From Stentor coeruleus (taxonomy: Eukaryota; Ciliophora; Heterotrichea; Heterotrichida; Stentoridae), in contig MPUH01000065.1 in assembly GCA_001970955.1 (NCBI GenBank), positions 60,171 through 124,170 on the forward strand: a DNA stretch of 64,000 nucleotides, in the 5' to 3' direction. The first letter of the stretch is position 1. Each line of letters begins with the position of its first letter. A program made the position numbers and the translations under genes. Below the pieces are notes generated by a model, which was not told the origin of the DNA, made no database searches, and worked only from the letters and a program-made list of their open reading frames with translations. Shown piece by piece: positions 1-10,871 of this stretch.

Positions 1-621
1 TTTTAATTGTTTTTCATGCATTTCGGTAATGATTTGAAGCTTTTCGCTAAACCTTTTTTGTTGCTCTTCAAGTTCGAAGTTCTTTTCCATGATGATTTTT
101 TGTAAACTGCTTGATGAGGGTTTATTTGATTGTTGGGCAAAAAGTTTTTCTAGGTCGTTTTTCATTTTAGTGATTTTTTGCTCGTGTCTTTCGTGAAGTT
201 CTTGTATTTGGATTGCGTGTTTATGATTGGTTTCACATAATCTGGCTGTTAGAATTGCTATTGTTTCATTTGCGAGCTTTAACTGATTGCTCATGATTTG
301 TATTTCTTGATTCAGCCTGTTAATGTTGTTTAGGTATTTTTTACCCATAGGCATAATGTCAGGTTGATCTTTTTCTAGTGATGCTGAATCTATTGAGGTT
401 TCTTGGTACTTTTGATGTATAGAATTGAACTTTAAAGGGTAGCTTATTGGAGAATTCGCTTTAACTTCAGTCGGAATTGAGTCTTTATACGGACTTTCCC
501 CTGGAGAACTGATAGTTTTGCGATGGGTCTTAGGAAAATTCTTAGGATACAAAGTATTGCTACGGCTTAGTTGTTGCCGGGATAGGTTATCAATATGAGC
601 ATTTCCTAGTTCGAAATTCAT
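1..621 (-). CDS. Coiled-coil protein, 3' end outside window
   Basis: An open frame of 207 codons runs from an ATG at 621 to the window edge with no stop, so only the N-terminal part is present. Residues 1-100 are polar and low in structure (Ser/Pro/Asn-rich). From about residue 110 the sequence becomes heptad-like, with Leu/Ile spacing and many Glu, Lys and Gln, for example the stretches LNRLNQEIQ-like and ELHERHEQKITKMKNDL, which predicts a long coiled coil. No known family is recognised. The 5' flank on the sense strand is C-rich, as for most genes here. Confidence 0.75.
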   Translation of the reverse strand, partial: MNFELGNAHIDNLSRQQLSRSNTLYPKNFPKTHRKTISSPGESPYKDSIPTEVKANSPISYPLKFNSIHQKYQETSIDSASLEKDQPDIMPMGKKYLNNINRLNQEIQIMSNQLKLANETIAILTARLCETNHKHAIQIQELHERHEQKITKMKNDLEKLFAQQSNKPSSSSLQKIIMEKNFELEEQQKRFSEKLQIITEMHEKQLK

Positions 622-1479
622 TAGAAATAACTTTTAATATTAACTCCATATCATATTTTGTTTTTATTAAGTCTTATAAGTTTTATAGGTAAAGCTTTAT
701 ATAATTTTTTTAAAGGGATTCCAATAGATTTACTTTTTTTTATGAAATTTATTATGTGTTTGTAGTAAAACTTGTAACATAATTTTTTTCATTGATTGGT
801 TTAGGATTTATCATTGTTATTTTTTATAGGAAAATATTTGTGGATTTTTATTGATAAAAGATAAGGAGCTTTTTTAATAAGGGTTTTGCAGTTGGTTTTT
901 ATTTTGGATAAAATTGTGAATAGAGGAAAATATGGAGATTTTATAAAAAGTTGGAATTTATATTTTGTTAATGTGGTATAGGTAATATTTTCAGCATGGG
1001 TATTGTGAGGAGTTAACAACTTGGATATTGCATTTTGTGTGGGCATTGTTATATTTTTTTCATAACTCAATAAATATTTCATTGTTTCTAATGATAATAT
1101 GANGTGGATTTAAATATAATTTTATTATATGATATAAATATCGTTATATAATAAAAATTATGTGCGGGCATTGTTATATTTTTTTCATAACTCAATAAAT
1201 ATTTCATTGTTTCTAATGATAATATGATTATTTGTTATACTTTAATTATGATTTCACCACATAAAATAAAAATTTTCTACTTATAGATTATTATTCATCT
1301 CATAACATAAAAAAATTAGCATTAAATCTTCTATCTTCATATAAAAACCTCTATTTTCCATCAAAAAAAAGTGTCATAAAATCCTAAACTAACATTTCCC
1401 ATATATTCAAACCTTCTAATAAACTAATCTCTCTAATAATCTCTAATATCGAAACTATCCTCATATTATTTTATCTAAC
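622..1479. other. Intergenic, 0.86 kb, with duplicated segment and one N
   Basis: No gene seen. G-rich on the plus strand near 621 (5' flank of the minus gene) and C-rich near 1480 (3' flank of BTF3). A 93-codon minus-strand frame at 801-1082 is low-complexity and was not accepted. The duplication around 1037-1228 is listed separately. Confidence 0.6.
1037..1228. repeat. Near-identical 66-bp direct duplication beside an N
   Basis: The segment beginning tgtgtgggcattgttat at 1037 recurs at 1161 with one visible change (tgtgcggg). Copy one runs up to the single N at 1103. Either a true tandem duplication or two overlapping contig ends joined without merging. Confidence 0.8.
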
Positions 1480-1941
1480 CTAATCCTGTGCTGCAATATC
1501 TTCGAAATTCTGTGTTCCAACTAAATCTGGGACTTCATCATCAGCTTGTGCAGGTTTGCCAGCAGTTAAAAATTCTTTCAAAAACTCAATCTTCTTATCT
1601 CCTAACTGAGGAATGATTCCTGGCATAAGGTCTCTTAAGCTTTTAACTTCACTTTTGCCGGTAATCACAAAGAAATTATCTCTAATATTTCCTTCAATTG
1701 TCGGATTTTCGAAATGGAGAACAGTATTATCATCTTGGAAAAAGTTCACTTCGTCTATACCTGGTAATGGCTGAACACCCAATTTCTTGATTGCTGATTT
1801 TACTTTCTTATCATCAACTTGATTTGCTTTATGAGGAACTTTGTTCTTTTTGCGCATAGAACCTTTGCCACCAATGCGTAGGTTGTCCCCGAATTTCGCT
1901 GCAAGTTTTTTCCTTGCTTCAATCACTTCTGGGTCTTCCAT
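1480..1941 (-). CDS. BTF3: NAC subunit beta (BTF3-like)
   Basis: 153 residues, the usual length for the beta subunit of the nascent-polypeptide-associated complex, which binds emerging chains at the ribosome exit as a heterodimer with NAC-alpha. The N-terminal ribosome-binding signature is visible as KFGDNLRIGGKGSMRKK at about residues 16-32, followed by the NAC beta-barrel (KVPHKANQVDDKKVKSAIKK, then VNFFQDDNTVLHFENP) and the DLMPGIIPQLG segment near residues 105-115. The C-terminus is acidic. Start is the only ATG before the conserved region; the stop is TAG. Single exon, no intron seen. Confidence 0.96.
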   Translation of the reverse strand: MEDPEVIEARKKLAAKFGDNLRIGGKGSMRKKNKVPHKANQVDDKKVKSAIKKLGVQPLPGIDEVNFFQDDNTVLHFENPTIEGNIRDNFFVITGKSEVKSLRDLMPGIIPQLGDKKIEFLKEFLTAGKPAQADDEVPDLVGTQNFEDIAAQD

Positions 1942-2726
1942 ATTATTTAAACCACAATTAGAGAGTGATATTTGAAGGAATTTTTTAGGGCTTTTTAGGA
2001 TTTTGAAGATATTTTTAGAAAATTATTGTAGGAAACTAGGCTTTTTTTATAATTATAAGCTTGGCAATTAGTTGGGAATAATTATAAAGTTATATCAAAC
2101 TACACGATCTATTTTTTAATATTTTATTGTTGATTAATTATATTTACAAGGGAGAGATTTAAATATATTTTGCATACATAATAAGTATAAATTTAATGTT
2201 AATTATATCTCTAATCATAAAGTTATATATAAATACTACTCATTATACAATATTCTTATTCTAAACTCTAATCTAAATCTAAAAAAAAATACTAAAAAAT
2301 CTAATAAACTTTTAAAACCTCTAGACATAATTCATTAAAATTCTAGTTTTTTTTATCTCAAAAACCTTTTATAATCAAAAAAAAATATTATAAGTCCAGT
2401 ATCCATTTAATAATACAAAAATATAAAAACTATATAAACTCAATACAACAGATAAAAATTCCTAAACATACAAGTCAAAAAACTAGTAAATTTTCTTTTA
2501 AAATCCCTAAACTAAGCCTCAAAAAATCTTCAAAACTTATCCTGAAAACTAATAATTTCCATTGTTTTACAAGAATAAAAACTGTAAAATAAAGTAAAAA
2601 ATATGTCACAATATAAGTTTATAACTACTAAACCAATTCAAACCCCACAAAAATCATAATCTTCTTCCTTTAAAAAAGGTAAGTTTTCCTATTAATAATC
2701 TTAGTAGTTATTCTTTTCAAAGGCTA
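1942..2726. promoter_or_regulatory. Divergent intergenic region between BTF3 and kinase
   Basis: 785 bp separates two divergent starts. The side next to BTF3 is G-rich and the side next to the kinase (about 2230-2726) is G-poor and C-rich on the plus strand, so both sense strands have C-rich 5' flanks. No defined motif recognised. Confidence 0.4.
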
Positions 2727-3977
2727 ATGGCTAATAAAAGCTTAATGAAAGATAGGTTTGTTAAAGAACTCGGGAACCAATTCGCAATTTTGTCCCAACT
2801 TGGTAGAGGCGCTTTTAGCAAGGTTTACGAATGCATAAATATCCACACTCATAAACTTGTAGCAGTTAAAATTATGAGGAAATATAAACTTACCGCAAAG
2901 CAGCTGTGTTTTGCTGAGCAAGAGTCGCATATTCTTCAAAAACTCAATCATCCAAATATAATCAAATTATACGGGGTTTATAGTACTGAGTCATTTCTAG
3001 TTATCGAAATGGAATGCCTAAAAGAAAAATCCCTTGCTGAGCTTATAAAAAAAAAGTCCCTAACTGAAGAAGAGTCATCAATCATAATGCAAACAATTTT
3101 TAAAGCGGTTTATTATATGCATAAATCTCATATTATTCATAGGGACTTAAAACCAGAAAATTTGATTTTTGCCAGCAAGGATTTAAGCTCTTTAAAAATT
3201 GCGGATTTTGGGTTAAGTACTGAATTCGAACTTGGAGAAAAACTTGATACACAAGTTGGGACGATCATTTATATGTCTCCTGAGCAAATCAATTGTAAAA
3301 AGTATAGCGAAACTGCTGATATTTGGAGTTGTGGAATGATTATGTATTATTTACTTACAAATACACATCCTATATATGTGAGTGGGGATAATTTGGACAG
3401 ATTTAAAGTTAAACTTAATGGTGCCCGATGGGATTTTACGAATAATGTGTCTGATATGGCTCGGGATCTTTTTTTAAGATGTGTGAAAAGTAATCCAATA
3501 GAAAGATATAGTGCAGCATTAGCATTAAATCATCCTTGGATTAACCATTGCAGCAATCGTATCCCAATGACACATTTAGAAGAAGTGCGTCTCCACCAAG
3601 ATAAGCTTAAGATTAAAATGCTTTGTATTACAGGTATTTTCTTAACCAACATCGCTATAAAATCTAATATCGTACAGAAAATATCTCTAAATACCCCTAA
3701 TGAACTACCTCCTGAAAAAGCACCTCCAACAAGAACAAGGAATAATTTGACTAGTCTTCATATACCAAGAAGAAAACCAAAAAGCAATTCGAATACATTA
3801 AAAATATCAAGTGATAATAGTTCATTGCTTGTATGTGATTTACCGAAAGGTAATAGTATTACAAAGAGTATGGGGAATTTAAGGTTTACAGGGAATAATT
3901 TCTATAAAGGTATACATTTATGTCCTATTAATAAAAAAAAAAGCCCGAAAAGTGCTGGGAGATTAAACTTTGTATAG
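2727..3977 (+). CDS. Ser/Thr protein kinase, CAMK-like
   Basis: 416 residues. The kinase domain spans roughly residues 20-273 and looks catalytically complete: glycine loop GRGAFSKV at 26-33, VAVK lysine at K48, HRDLKPEN with catalytic Asp140, DFG at 160-162, and a GTIIYMSPE activation-segment end near 178-186. LNHPNII at 73-79 and the subdomain order resemble the CAMK group. The remaining ~140 residues are Ser/Asn/Lys-rich without recognisable domains or an obvious calmodulin site. ATG at 2727 is preceded by a C-rich leader; the stop is TAG. Substrate and pathway cannot be read from the sequence. Confidence 0.93.
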   Translation: MANKSLMKDRFVKELGNQFAILSQLGRGAFSKVYECINIHTHKLVAVKIMRKYKLTAKQLCFAEQESHILQKLNHPNIIKLYGVYSTESFLVIEMECLKEKSLAELIKKKSLTEEESSIIMQTIFKAVYYMHKSHIIHRDLKPENLIFASKDLSSLKIADFGLSTEFELGEKLDTQVGTIIYMSPEQINCKKYSETADIWSCGMIMYYLLTNTHPIYVSGDNLDRFKVKLNGARWDFTNNVSDMARDLFLRCVKSNPIERYSAALALNHPWINHCSNRIPMTHLEEVRLHQDKLKIKMLCITGIFLTNIAIKSNIVQKISLNTPNELPPEKAPPTRTRNNLTSLHIPRRKPKSNSNTLKISSDNSSLLVCDLPKGNSITKSMGNLRFTGNNFYKGIHLCPINKKKSPKSAGRLNFV

Positions 3978-4174
3978 CTTTTATCAAGTTATTAATCTTA
4001 AATGGCACATAAAAGTTTGTTTATATTACGAGTTTTAGGTTATGGTGATTATGTTTTTTTACAGAAAATTGTGAGGTATTTTGTATGAGTTTTTAGGAAC
4101 ATGAGCATAAAATTTTACTTAACATAACCTTTTTCACTTAAAAAAAAAACTCAAACTTCATTAAACTACTTACA

Positions 4175-4987
4175 TTAAAGCATCAATACTTCTTTTCTCG
4201 TCATAGGCTTTCTTGAAGCCGTCTGTGGTCTAGACACATTCCCAATAAAAGTTCCTTTACTATTTTTTTTCTCTTCAACAACAACTTTTATCCCATTCTG
4301 TCTCTCCAAAAGTTTCCTAAGATTCATTTCTTTTTTCAACCTCAATTTCTCCGCTTTAGTCATTTCCTGCTCCTGTTCTTTTATTTCTATTGCAAAAGCA
4401 TTCATAACTTTCCTCCCATGTTCCCTAGCATTATTATTTTTCCCTAAATAACTTTGTAACATAAGTTCCCTTCTTCTATTTGATAAAATCAGATTAAAAG
4501 GTAAATCCCTAAACTCTTTAAATACAGCTTCATTACTAAGATCTTTAAAAAAACTTATTAATGCATTGTTTTCTGAACCATTTTGTTTGATTATCCTTAT
4601 AAACTCATCAAATTCTATAAGCCCTGAACCATTTGAATCAACTTTTGCTATCATTTCCCTTACTTGCTCTTTATTTTCTACAAGGCCTAAAGCTAATAAA
4701 GGTTCATAAAGTTCATCTATACCTAAAGCCCCTGAACCATCTTTGTCTAGTTCTTTAAATATTGCCCTGATTTTAGCTCGTTCTTTACTACTAAGGTCTA
4801 TAAATTCACCTTTTCCATGCTTTTTCATCCATTCATTATTGGCAAAATGATGCACGGTCTTAAGATTGTTTTCGTGGGACAGTTTTCTGAACTTGAAATT
4901 TACTTTTTTAAGGTTAAATGGGTCAGCACCTGCTGCTACACTGTGCTTTCTATGCAAATTTACAAGGGATAATAGTGGGTCTTCCAT
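4175..4987 (-). CDS. EF-hand calcium-binding protein
   Basis: 270 residues with a central EF-hand pair. The loops DKDGSGALGIDE (residues 81-92) and DSNGSGLIEFDE (117-128) each carry Asp/Asn/Ser ligands and a terminal Glu, so both should bind Ca2+. The N-terminal 60 residues are basic; the C-terminal third (about 195-235) is a Lys/Glu-rich helix with coiled-coil character, followed by a polar tail. The layout resembles ciliate cytoskeletal EF-hand proteins, but no specific orthologue is claimed. Convergent with the upstream kinase gene (197 bp apart). Confidence 0.9.
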   Translation of the reverse strand: MEDPLLSLVNLHRKHSVAAGADPFNLKKVNFKFRKLSHENNLKTVHHFANNEWMKKHGKGEFIDLSSKERAKIRAIFKELDKDGSGALGIDELYEPLLALGLVENKEQVREMIAKVDSNGSGLIEFDEFIRIIKQNGSENNALISFFKDLSNEAVFKEFRDLPFNLILSNRRRELMLQSYLGKNNNAREHGRKVMNAFAIEIKEQEQEMTKAEKLRLKKEMNLRKLLERQNGIKVVVEEKKNSKGTFIGNVSRPQTASRKPMTRKEVLML

Positions 4988-5705
4988 TATGCTAGGATGA
5001 AATATTATAGAGAGGTCATTTATTGGAAGAATATGGTGAAAATTATTTGTTTTTATGTATGATTTAACTATGGAAGGGTATGATTGGGATTATGTGATTT
5101 GGATACATATAATTATAATTATAAGTTTCAGCTTTTATTTTACTGTTAATATTTGACAATTCAGCTATTTTAGGATTTTAATTATTTTGACCGCCCATAA
5201 GCACATTCAAAATGCTAAAATACTCTATTTCCCAATCCGAATAGCACACTATAAATTTCCTCTTACATAAAAATCTCATAATTAAATTCTCAATCCATCC
5301 ACAAAAATATTATACAACAGCATAATAACTACATAAAAATACCTAATAAACTTCTAAATATCATCACCTTGCATTATCCTAAAAAAAAAAAAAACCAATT
5401 TTTTTACCATATTAAACCTAACACCCAATTCACTATAAACCTCATTCAAAAAACCAATAAAAAATATCGCCTCTTTCATCTGTTAACATAAAAATCCAAC
5501 ATCAGACTCTCAACCCTCAAACCACAACAAAACCCACAACTCCCAAAACAAAATCCTAAACAAAATCCTCAATAAAATCTCAAACCATGCAAAACCATAA
5601 AAATCTTCATATTTTACTTTAAAAACAATAAAATCCTTTAACTTCTCCATAAACTTTGAAAAAAAAATCATTTGCCAATTGAAAATTGTATTTCATAAAC
5701 TTTAA
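4988..5705. promoter_or_regulatory. Divergent intergenic region, EF-hand / ABHD17
   Basis: 718 bp between divergent starts. 4990-5160 is G-bearing; 5190-5700 is almost G-free and C-rich on the plus strand. The skew change falls near 5170. No promoter motif recognised. Confidence 0.4.
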
Positions 5706-6578
5706 ATGGAACTGAATAGTGTATTATTCCCTGCTCCAACATCTTCATATTCAGAAGATACATTCCCTGGGGAAATTATCTGGGTTCCTCGACTTGATGG
5801 TACTGAAAAGCCCCCAATTCCCTGTCTTTATCTATCTTGTGCAAGGGGTTCAAGTAAAGTAATGTTATACTTTCATGGAAATGCTGAAGATATAGGCTTA
5901 GCATATGAGCTTATGGATCATTTAAGATCAACACTTATGGTCCATGTAATAGCAATGGAATATCCGGGTTATGGAATTTATCCAGGAGAATCTGATGCTG
6001 AACAAGTCCTTCAAGATGCAGAAAATATAGTTCGTTATCTGGTTGAAGAGATAAAAATGAGTTCTAGAAACATCCTTGTCTTTGGAAGATCAATTGGATC
6101 AGGGCCAGCCACATGGCTGGCATCAAAAATGAACCCTGGTGCTTTATTATTAATGTCAGCATATACATCTATACGTGCAGTTGTAAAAAGTATCGCTGGT
6201 AGTTGGGCAGTTTGGCTTGTTAAAGAACGTTTTAATAATATTGAACTTATGAGTAGGGTTACTTGTCCAAGTTTCTTTGTTCATGGTCAACAAGATACTT
6301 TAATACCATATGAAAATTCTCAAAAATTACATGAATCATGCTCTGGACCATGTAGTTTGATATTACCTAAAGATATGGATCATAATGAGTTTGATTTTTT
6401 TGATGATTTATCTTTACCTTTTTCTGCTTTTCTTATGCAATGTGGGATTAGTGTTTCTCCTGAATCTATGCATACAGCGTTTATAAATTTCCCACCTAGT
6501 ATATTTGCCCCACCGAATATAGCTAAGAATCAGAATAAAGGACGATGGAACAAATTTTTTAAGCTGTTTAGCTCGTAG
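5706..6578 (+). CDS. Alpha/beta hydrolase, ABHD17-type
   Basis: 290 residues, typical of the ABHD17 group of serine hydrolases, which remove palmitate from proteins at membranes. The oxyanion-hole HGN is at 57-59, the nucleophile elbow GRSIGSG gives Ser129, and the other triad members are Asp197 (GQQDTLIP) and His226 (DMDHNEF). The EYPGYGIYPGE strand-turn at 85-95 is also diagnostic. The N-terminus lacks the Cys-cluster lipidation signal of animal ABHD17, so membrane targeting is unclear. A DHHC palmitoyltransferase lies at 47.8 kb, but the genes are not linked. Stop TAG, single exon. Confidence 0.9.
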   Translation: MELNSVLFPAPTSSYSEDTFPGEIIWVPRLDGTEKPPIPCLYLSCARGSSKVMLYFHGNAEDIGLAYELMDHLRSTLMVHVIAMEYPGYGIYPGESDAEQVLQDAENIVRYLVEEIKMSSRNILVFGRSIGSGPATWLASKMNPGALLLMSAYTSIRAVVKSIAGSWAVWLVKERFNNIELMSRVTCPSFFVHGQQDTLIPYENSQKLHESCSGPCSLILPKDMDHNEFDFFDDLSLPFSAFLMQCGISVSPESMHTAFINFPPSIFAPPNIAKNQNKGRWNKFFKLFSS

Positions 6579-8974
6579 AATTGAATATTTTAAGTTAGTT
6601 AAAGGTATAAAAAAACATGAAGTTATAGGAGGAATGAAGGATTTAAAGGAGAGGGGTTTTTTTAGAGGTTTGTGTGAGTTTTTAGGGTTTTGCAAGTGGA
6701 AGTTAGGGATTTATGCGATGCTGTAGTTTGGAATTTGGGTTTTTTAAGGATTGGAGATAATTTTATTAGAGATTTTAGAAGTTTAGGTTTTAAAGGACTT
6801 TGGGGTGTGTGATTTGGGTTTAATATGTGTGTATGAGAAATAGGACTTTTTATTTTATTAGGGTTTTTTAGTATTATAGGTATATGATTTGCTTTTAGGA
6901 TAAAATATTTTATTGTTTTAATAAGGTTTTTTGTAGTATTATGTGAAAATATTGAAAAGGATTTGATTACGAAAAATATCATATAAACTTTCTGGTTTTT
7001 TTTTAATATACCACTTTTTTATAGTTATGCAGAAAGACTTCACATTATCCAATTCATCTTATAAAAATAAAATTATCACAATTTATCTTGTTATTCAAAA
7101 TATCATATCATTTAAAATCCTAACAAATTATTAACTTAGTCATACCAAATATTTAGGGTGGCAACATATAATTACTTAAATGTATTATTTTATATATCAG
7201 AATTATAAATCTAAAGAAAAGAAGAGCAATAATTAAAACTAATAAAAAATCAACATGATGAAAAACAGTATTTCCTTGATTATATGCAGAAAAAAAATAC
7301 CATTAAAATTATGTTTAGTTTTAAGTGCTTATTGAAAATTTTCTAGTTTTCAATTTAAAGCATGTTTAAGTATGGTTTCGGCTTAATCATTTATAGTAAT
7401 TGCTTTCTGAAATTATTTTATAAGCATGATATATTCTAACTTTTTCATAAGAAACAGTATATAAATGTTGTAATTTATAATAAGTATTTTTATTATAAAC
7501 CCTTATTTTGGCATTTCGCTAAGATATTGAATATTTTTTTTATATCAGTAAGAAAACTTCTAAAATAATCAATATCAGATCTTTAAAGGTAAAAGTATAC
7601 TTTTTTTCATGAAATTATTAAGAATTTTAATATTTTTACTTAGATTACAAACTAGTGAATATCATAATGATTCTACAGGTTAAAATTTAGTTTTCAAATT
7701 CCAAAATAAATAATAGTAAAAACCATACCCTTCATATAAATGTATGCTAATAAAACTAAACTTTTTCTCACATGGACTATTAAATGTAAAAAATAATCAT
7801 ATTTTTTTATAACTAAATTTCCTGATTCTAAGTTAAAAACCACTTCCCTTCCAGGCTAAGACGAACAACCCAACCAACAGTGTTTAAAAAAGTGAAAAGT
7901 ATCTTCAATTGTTTACATTTCCATTAACTATTATTGTATACAGCTTTACACCTAATTACTCTATATACTTTTTAAAAGTCCTAAATACTTACTATCATCA
8001 AAATCTTTTAATATAAAACATTCATAATCCATCATCATTCCTAAATCTTAAATCAAACTTCCATAAAACTTTCGCAGTCTCTTTCATAAAAAATTCACAC
8101 CCTTACCTATAAAATTTTAACACCCTAACACCTGAGAGTCTAAAACTTTCAACAAGTTTCCATTATCCATATATTCATCAGTACTGAAACTAAATTTTTT
8201 TTGTAATTCCCAACAATCAAAGCTTAAACCATATCTAGCTTATTAATCCAATGCATTTTATCATAAATATTCTATTCAACTTCTTCCACCCATAGTAAAA
8301 TCTTCAATCATTTCCTATCTATTTTAAATTTCCCTTTACCAATTCTATCACCTTTCCTTCAAATAATATATTCATATTCTAAGAATAACCTATACAATCT
8401 ATACAAAAACCAAAAAAAATTATTATATCCTAACAAAACTTTATACCTTCCAAAATCCAAGGTTCTAAGTCATATCGAAATTAGCGCCAAATTTTATAGT
8501 TGTCAGGTTTTGGAACATTATGAAAATGTAATTCATAATTTTTGTCTAAAAAGCTTACAAAACCTCAAACATCAAGAAAAAAATATACGATTAGCCTTTT
8601 TTTTATATATTTTGAATACTTGCTTGATGTTTTGAATAAGAAAGTTAGAAATTATTAAATATACAAATAAATAATTTACTTATAAAATCTTTAACATTTA
8701 CAGTTTTAGGTCAAAAAATATTAGTTTAAGGGTCTTAAAGTACAAGTTTTTTTTTTCAAGTCAAAACTAAGAGAAAGTTTCTTTGTTCCCGACATACAAA
8801 TAATAACTTTGTGAAGTGAATTTGAATTTTAGGTCTAATAAAAGCCTTATAATAATGGTTTAATGGCTTTATATATAAAGAAAATTACTATTTTTTTTCG
8901 AGCTTTTTCTTATAGATGGATGTGAGCCTTTAAGAGTTATTATTATATTGAACATTTTTATAAATAATATATCA
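6579..8974. other. Intergenic, 2.4 kb, no gene seen
   Basis: The first 400 bp is G-rich and C-poor (3' flank of ABHD17); 8030-8450 is C-rich. The 106-codon minus-strand frame at 6662-6982 is a by-product of this skew and was rejected. No RNA gene or repeat could be identified in the remainder. Confidence 0.5.
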
Positions 8975-9412
8975 ATGGAAGCTCACACTTGCCATGTTTC
9001 TGGATGTTTTAAGGTATACAAGAGTAAGGCAAATCTTAAAAGACATATTGAAGCTATACATGCAGAGACAAAGAAATATCAATGTAATCAATGCTCTAAA
9101 GTACTGTCGTCAAAGCAGAATCTTAAAGAACACAAATTCATCCACTCAAAGGAACTACCTTATGTTTGTAAAGAAATTGGCTGCGGATTGAGGTTTAGAC
9201 ATGGGAGTCAGTATTCAGCTCACAAACGCATTCACAGTATTATTAGGAATATTCTTGAAGATCCCAACAAAGAAAACGAATTGAAAATTTTTGATATTCC
9301 GATGTCCCTTTTGGATGAAATAAATTCTAACCAACTCTCGAATCAGAAACATGAGGAAATAAACCTACCGCTTATTGAGATGAGGCAATTGTTTATATTG
9401 CCAACTATTTAG
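8975..9412 (+). CDS. C2H2 zinc-finger protein
   Basis: 145 residues from the first ATG (the frame is open to a TTG at 8948, which is not a plausible start). Three consecutive C2H2 fingers occupy residues 6-87: C6-C11/H24-H29, C37-C40/H53-H57 and C65-C70/H83-H87. The first and third have the C-x4-C spacing of TFIIIA-like fingers, and the linkers are close to TGEKP length. The 58-residue tail is acidic and unstructured. DNA or 5S RNA binding is plausible; the target is unknown. Stop TAG. Confidence 0.88.
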   Translation: MEAHTCHVSGCFKVYKSKANLKRHIEAIHAETKKYQCNQCSKVLSSKQNLKEHKFIHSKELPYVCKEIGCGLRFRHGSQYSAHKRIHSIIRNILEDPNKENELKIFDIPMSLLDEINSNQLSNQKHEEINLPLIEMRQLFILPTI

Positions 9413-10169
9413 GATAAGTAATTCCTCAGACTCTGTTAAAAGGCTCATGTTAGTTTTCTTATTCATATCAATGTGAATTTTTCTTAGAAATACTTCTTGA
9501 ATTCACATCTTATAATATTAATAATAGATAATATATACCATAATTTATCTAATAACATCAACAACCCCTTCATCTTCACTAAATATCCATTAAACCTAAA
9601 ATCTCCCATACTAAAATGGCTAATATTAGCAATCCATCTTGAATTTCTTACGATAATAACCTTTAAACCCTCGATTTTCTAAAAAAATCTCAAAACCATT
9701 TCGTAAACCATTATATTTCATTATCACTATTGTGCTGATATTATAAATTTTAGTTTTATATTAAAATCTATAAATTTTACCTAAACATTTTATATATTAA
9801 TTAATTAAAAATTCGATCTTTCTATAATAGAAAATATATTAATGTAATTAAGCATTTAGACTACTCCCAAGCTTAAAACAATAGTCAATTATATATTTGA
9901 TATGTTATTTATAAAATAAGAAGAGTTTTAATGATTATATGAGTCTTATTTTCCTAACAAAATCCAAGTATAAAAATAATTTTTATTAAAAGTGTTGATT
10001 ACTTGGCTTGAGCTTACAAGAAAAAAATATACATGCAAAGCTCAACTAGTTCAACAGCATATTTTCCTTGTAAAAAAAGACTGTTTCTAAGATTTTCCTA
10101 TAACTTGGCTATAAATTATAGTTTTTAAGTCATTTTTTTGACTGATTTTACTATATATTTTATATATAT

Positions 10170-10268
10170 ACAATCTTATTGGCCTCTATTTTAAAATTAA
10201 TTTCTTATTTAGCAGGTTATTTTTTATACAATCTTATTGGCCTCTATTTTAAAATTAATTTCTTTTGG
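10170..10268. repeat. Direct duplication, offset 58 bp
   Basis: A segment starting acaatcttattggcctcta at 10170 recurs at 10228 with the following ~40 bp identical. Confidence 0.8.
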
Positions 10269-10281
10269 AGTTATACTCAAA

Positions 10282-10421
10282 ATTATATATATACAAAAGA
10301 AAGCATGATAATTATTCATAATAATTTTCAATAATATTTATCTTGATAAATATTATATATATACAAAAGAAAGCATGATAATTATTCATAATAATTTTCA
10401 ATAATATTTATCTTGATAATG
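10282..10421. repeat. Tandem duplication, 70-bp unit, two copies
   Basis: Two copies of a 70-bp unit containing acaaaagaaagcatgataat, starting at 10282 and 10352, appear identical over nearly the whole unit. Confidence 0.85.
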
Positions 10422-10526
10422 ATTTTATTTGAGGAAAATCTCTAGAGATCTGTTTTCATTATTACTTATGAATATTTATATAATAATATACAAGATTAAG
10501 ATACAGTTTGAAGTTAAATTGTTTAT

Positions 10527-10871
10527 TTATACAAACACATGCATACAACTGACAATCTGAATTTTCGGAAAGGAAATTCCTTCTCCGTATTGTGTTGAGG
10601 CATCTTTAGTGCTTTTTTTTATTTCAGTTATTGAAGGGAGCTTTGCATAATACTCCTTTGCTTGCTGCTTAACTGCTTGCCTAGTGGATTCTCTAAGAAA
10701 ATACTTTTGTGCATGGCTTCTTACCTGTGTAGAGCTTCGAGTTCCTATATGCTGTGAAACCAGCTTCCAATTTTTTCCAAAAAGTTTAATTCCTTCAATA
10801 AATGCTGCATGTTCGATTTTGTTCCACCTTCCAATCTTTTCTTCGTTATCATCAACTTCGAATTGTTTCAT
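10527..10871 (-). CDS. MYB/SANT protein, SHAQKYF class
   Basis: 114 residues with one MYB repeat at about 13-60. The helix Trp residues are W16 and W35, and the third helix ends in the class signature SHAQKYF at 52-58, seen in plant REVEILLE/CCA1-type regulators and in protists such as Dictyostelium and ciliates. Such proteins bind DNA as single-repeat MYBs. After residue 61 the chain is basic, then polar, with no activation domain visible. Short for the family, but start and stop (TAA) are clear and no micro-intron extending it was found. Confidence 0.88.
   Translation of the reverse strand: MKQFEVDDNEEKIGRWNKIEHAAFIEGIKLFGKNWKLVSQHIGTRSSTQVRSHAQKYFLRESTRQAVKQQAKEYYAKLPSITEIKKSTKDASTQYGEGISFPKIQIVSCMHVFV

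Larger units (their letters stand above)
9413..10526. other. Intergenic, 1.1 kb, with two short tandem duplications
   Basis: No gene supported; the 61-codon frame at 9497-9682 is low-complexity. Two tandem duplications (near 10170 and 10282) are listed separately. Confidence 0.5.

Noticed and set aside
801-1082. 93-codon minus-strand open frame
   Set aside because: Composition matches the skewed flank (Ile/Lys/Thr/Tyr-rich), no domain, and it overlaps the duplicated segment next to an N.
6662-6982. 106-codon minus-strand open frame
   Set aside because: It lies in the G-rich 3' flank of ABHD17; its Ser/Pro/Lys/Asn-rich protein simply reflects that skew read on the other strand.
9497-9682. 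61-codon plus-strand open frame
   Set aside because: Low-complexity Ile/Asn/Leu string without any family resemblance or supporting context.
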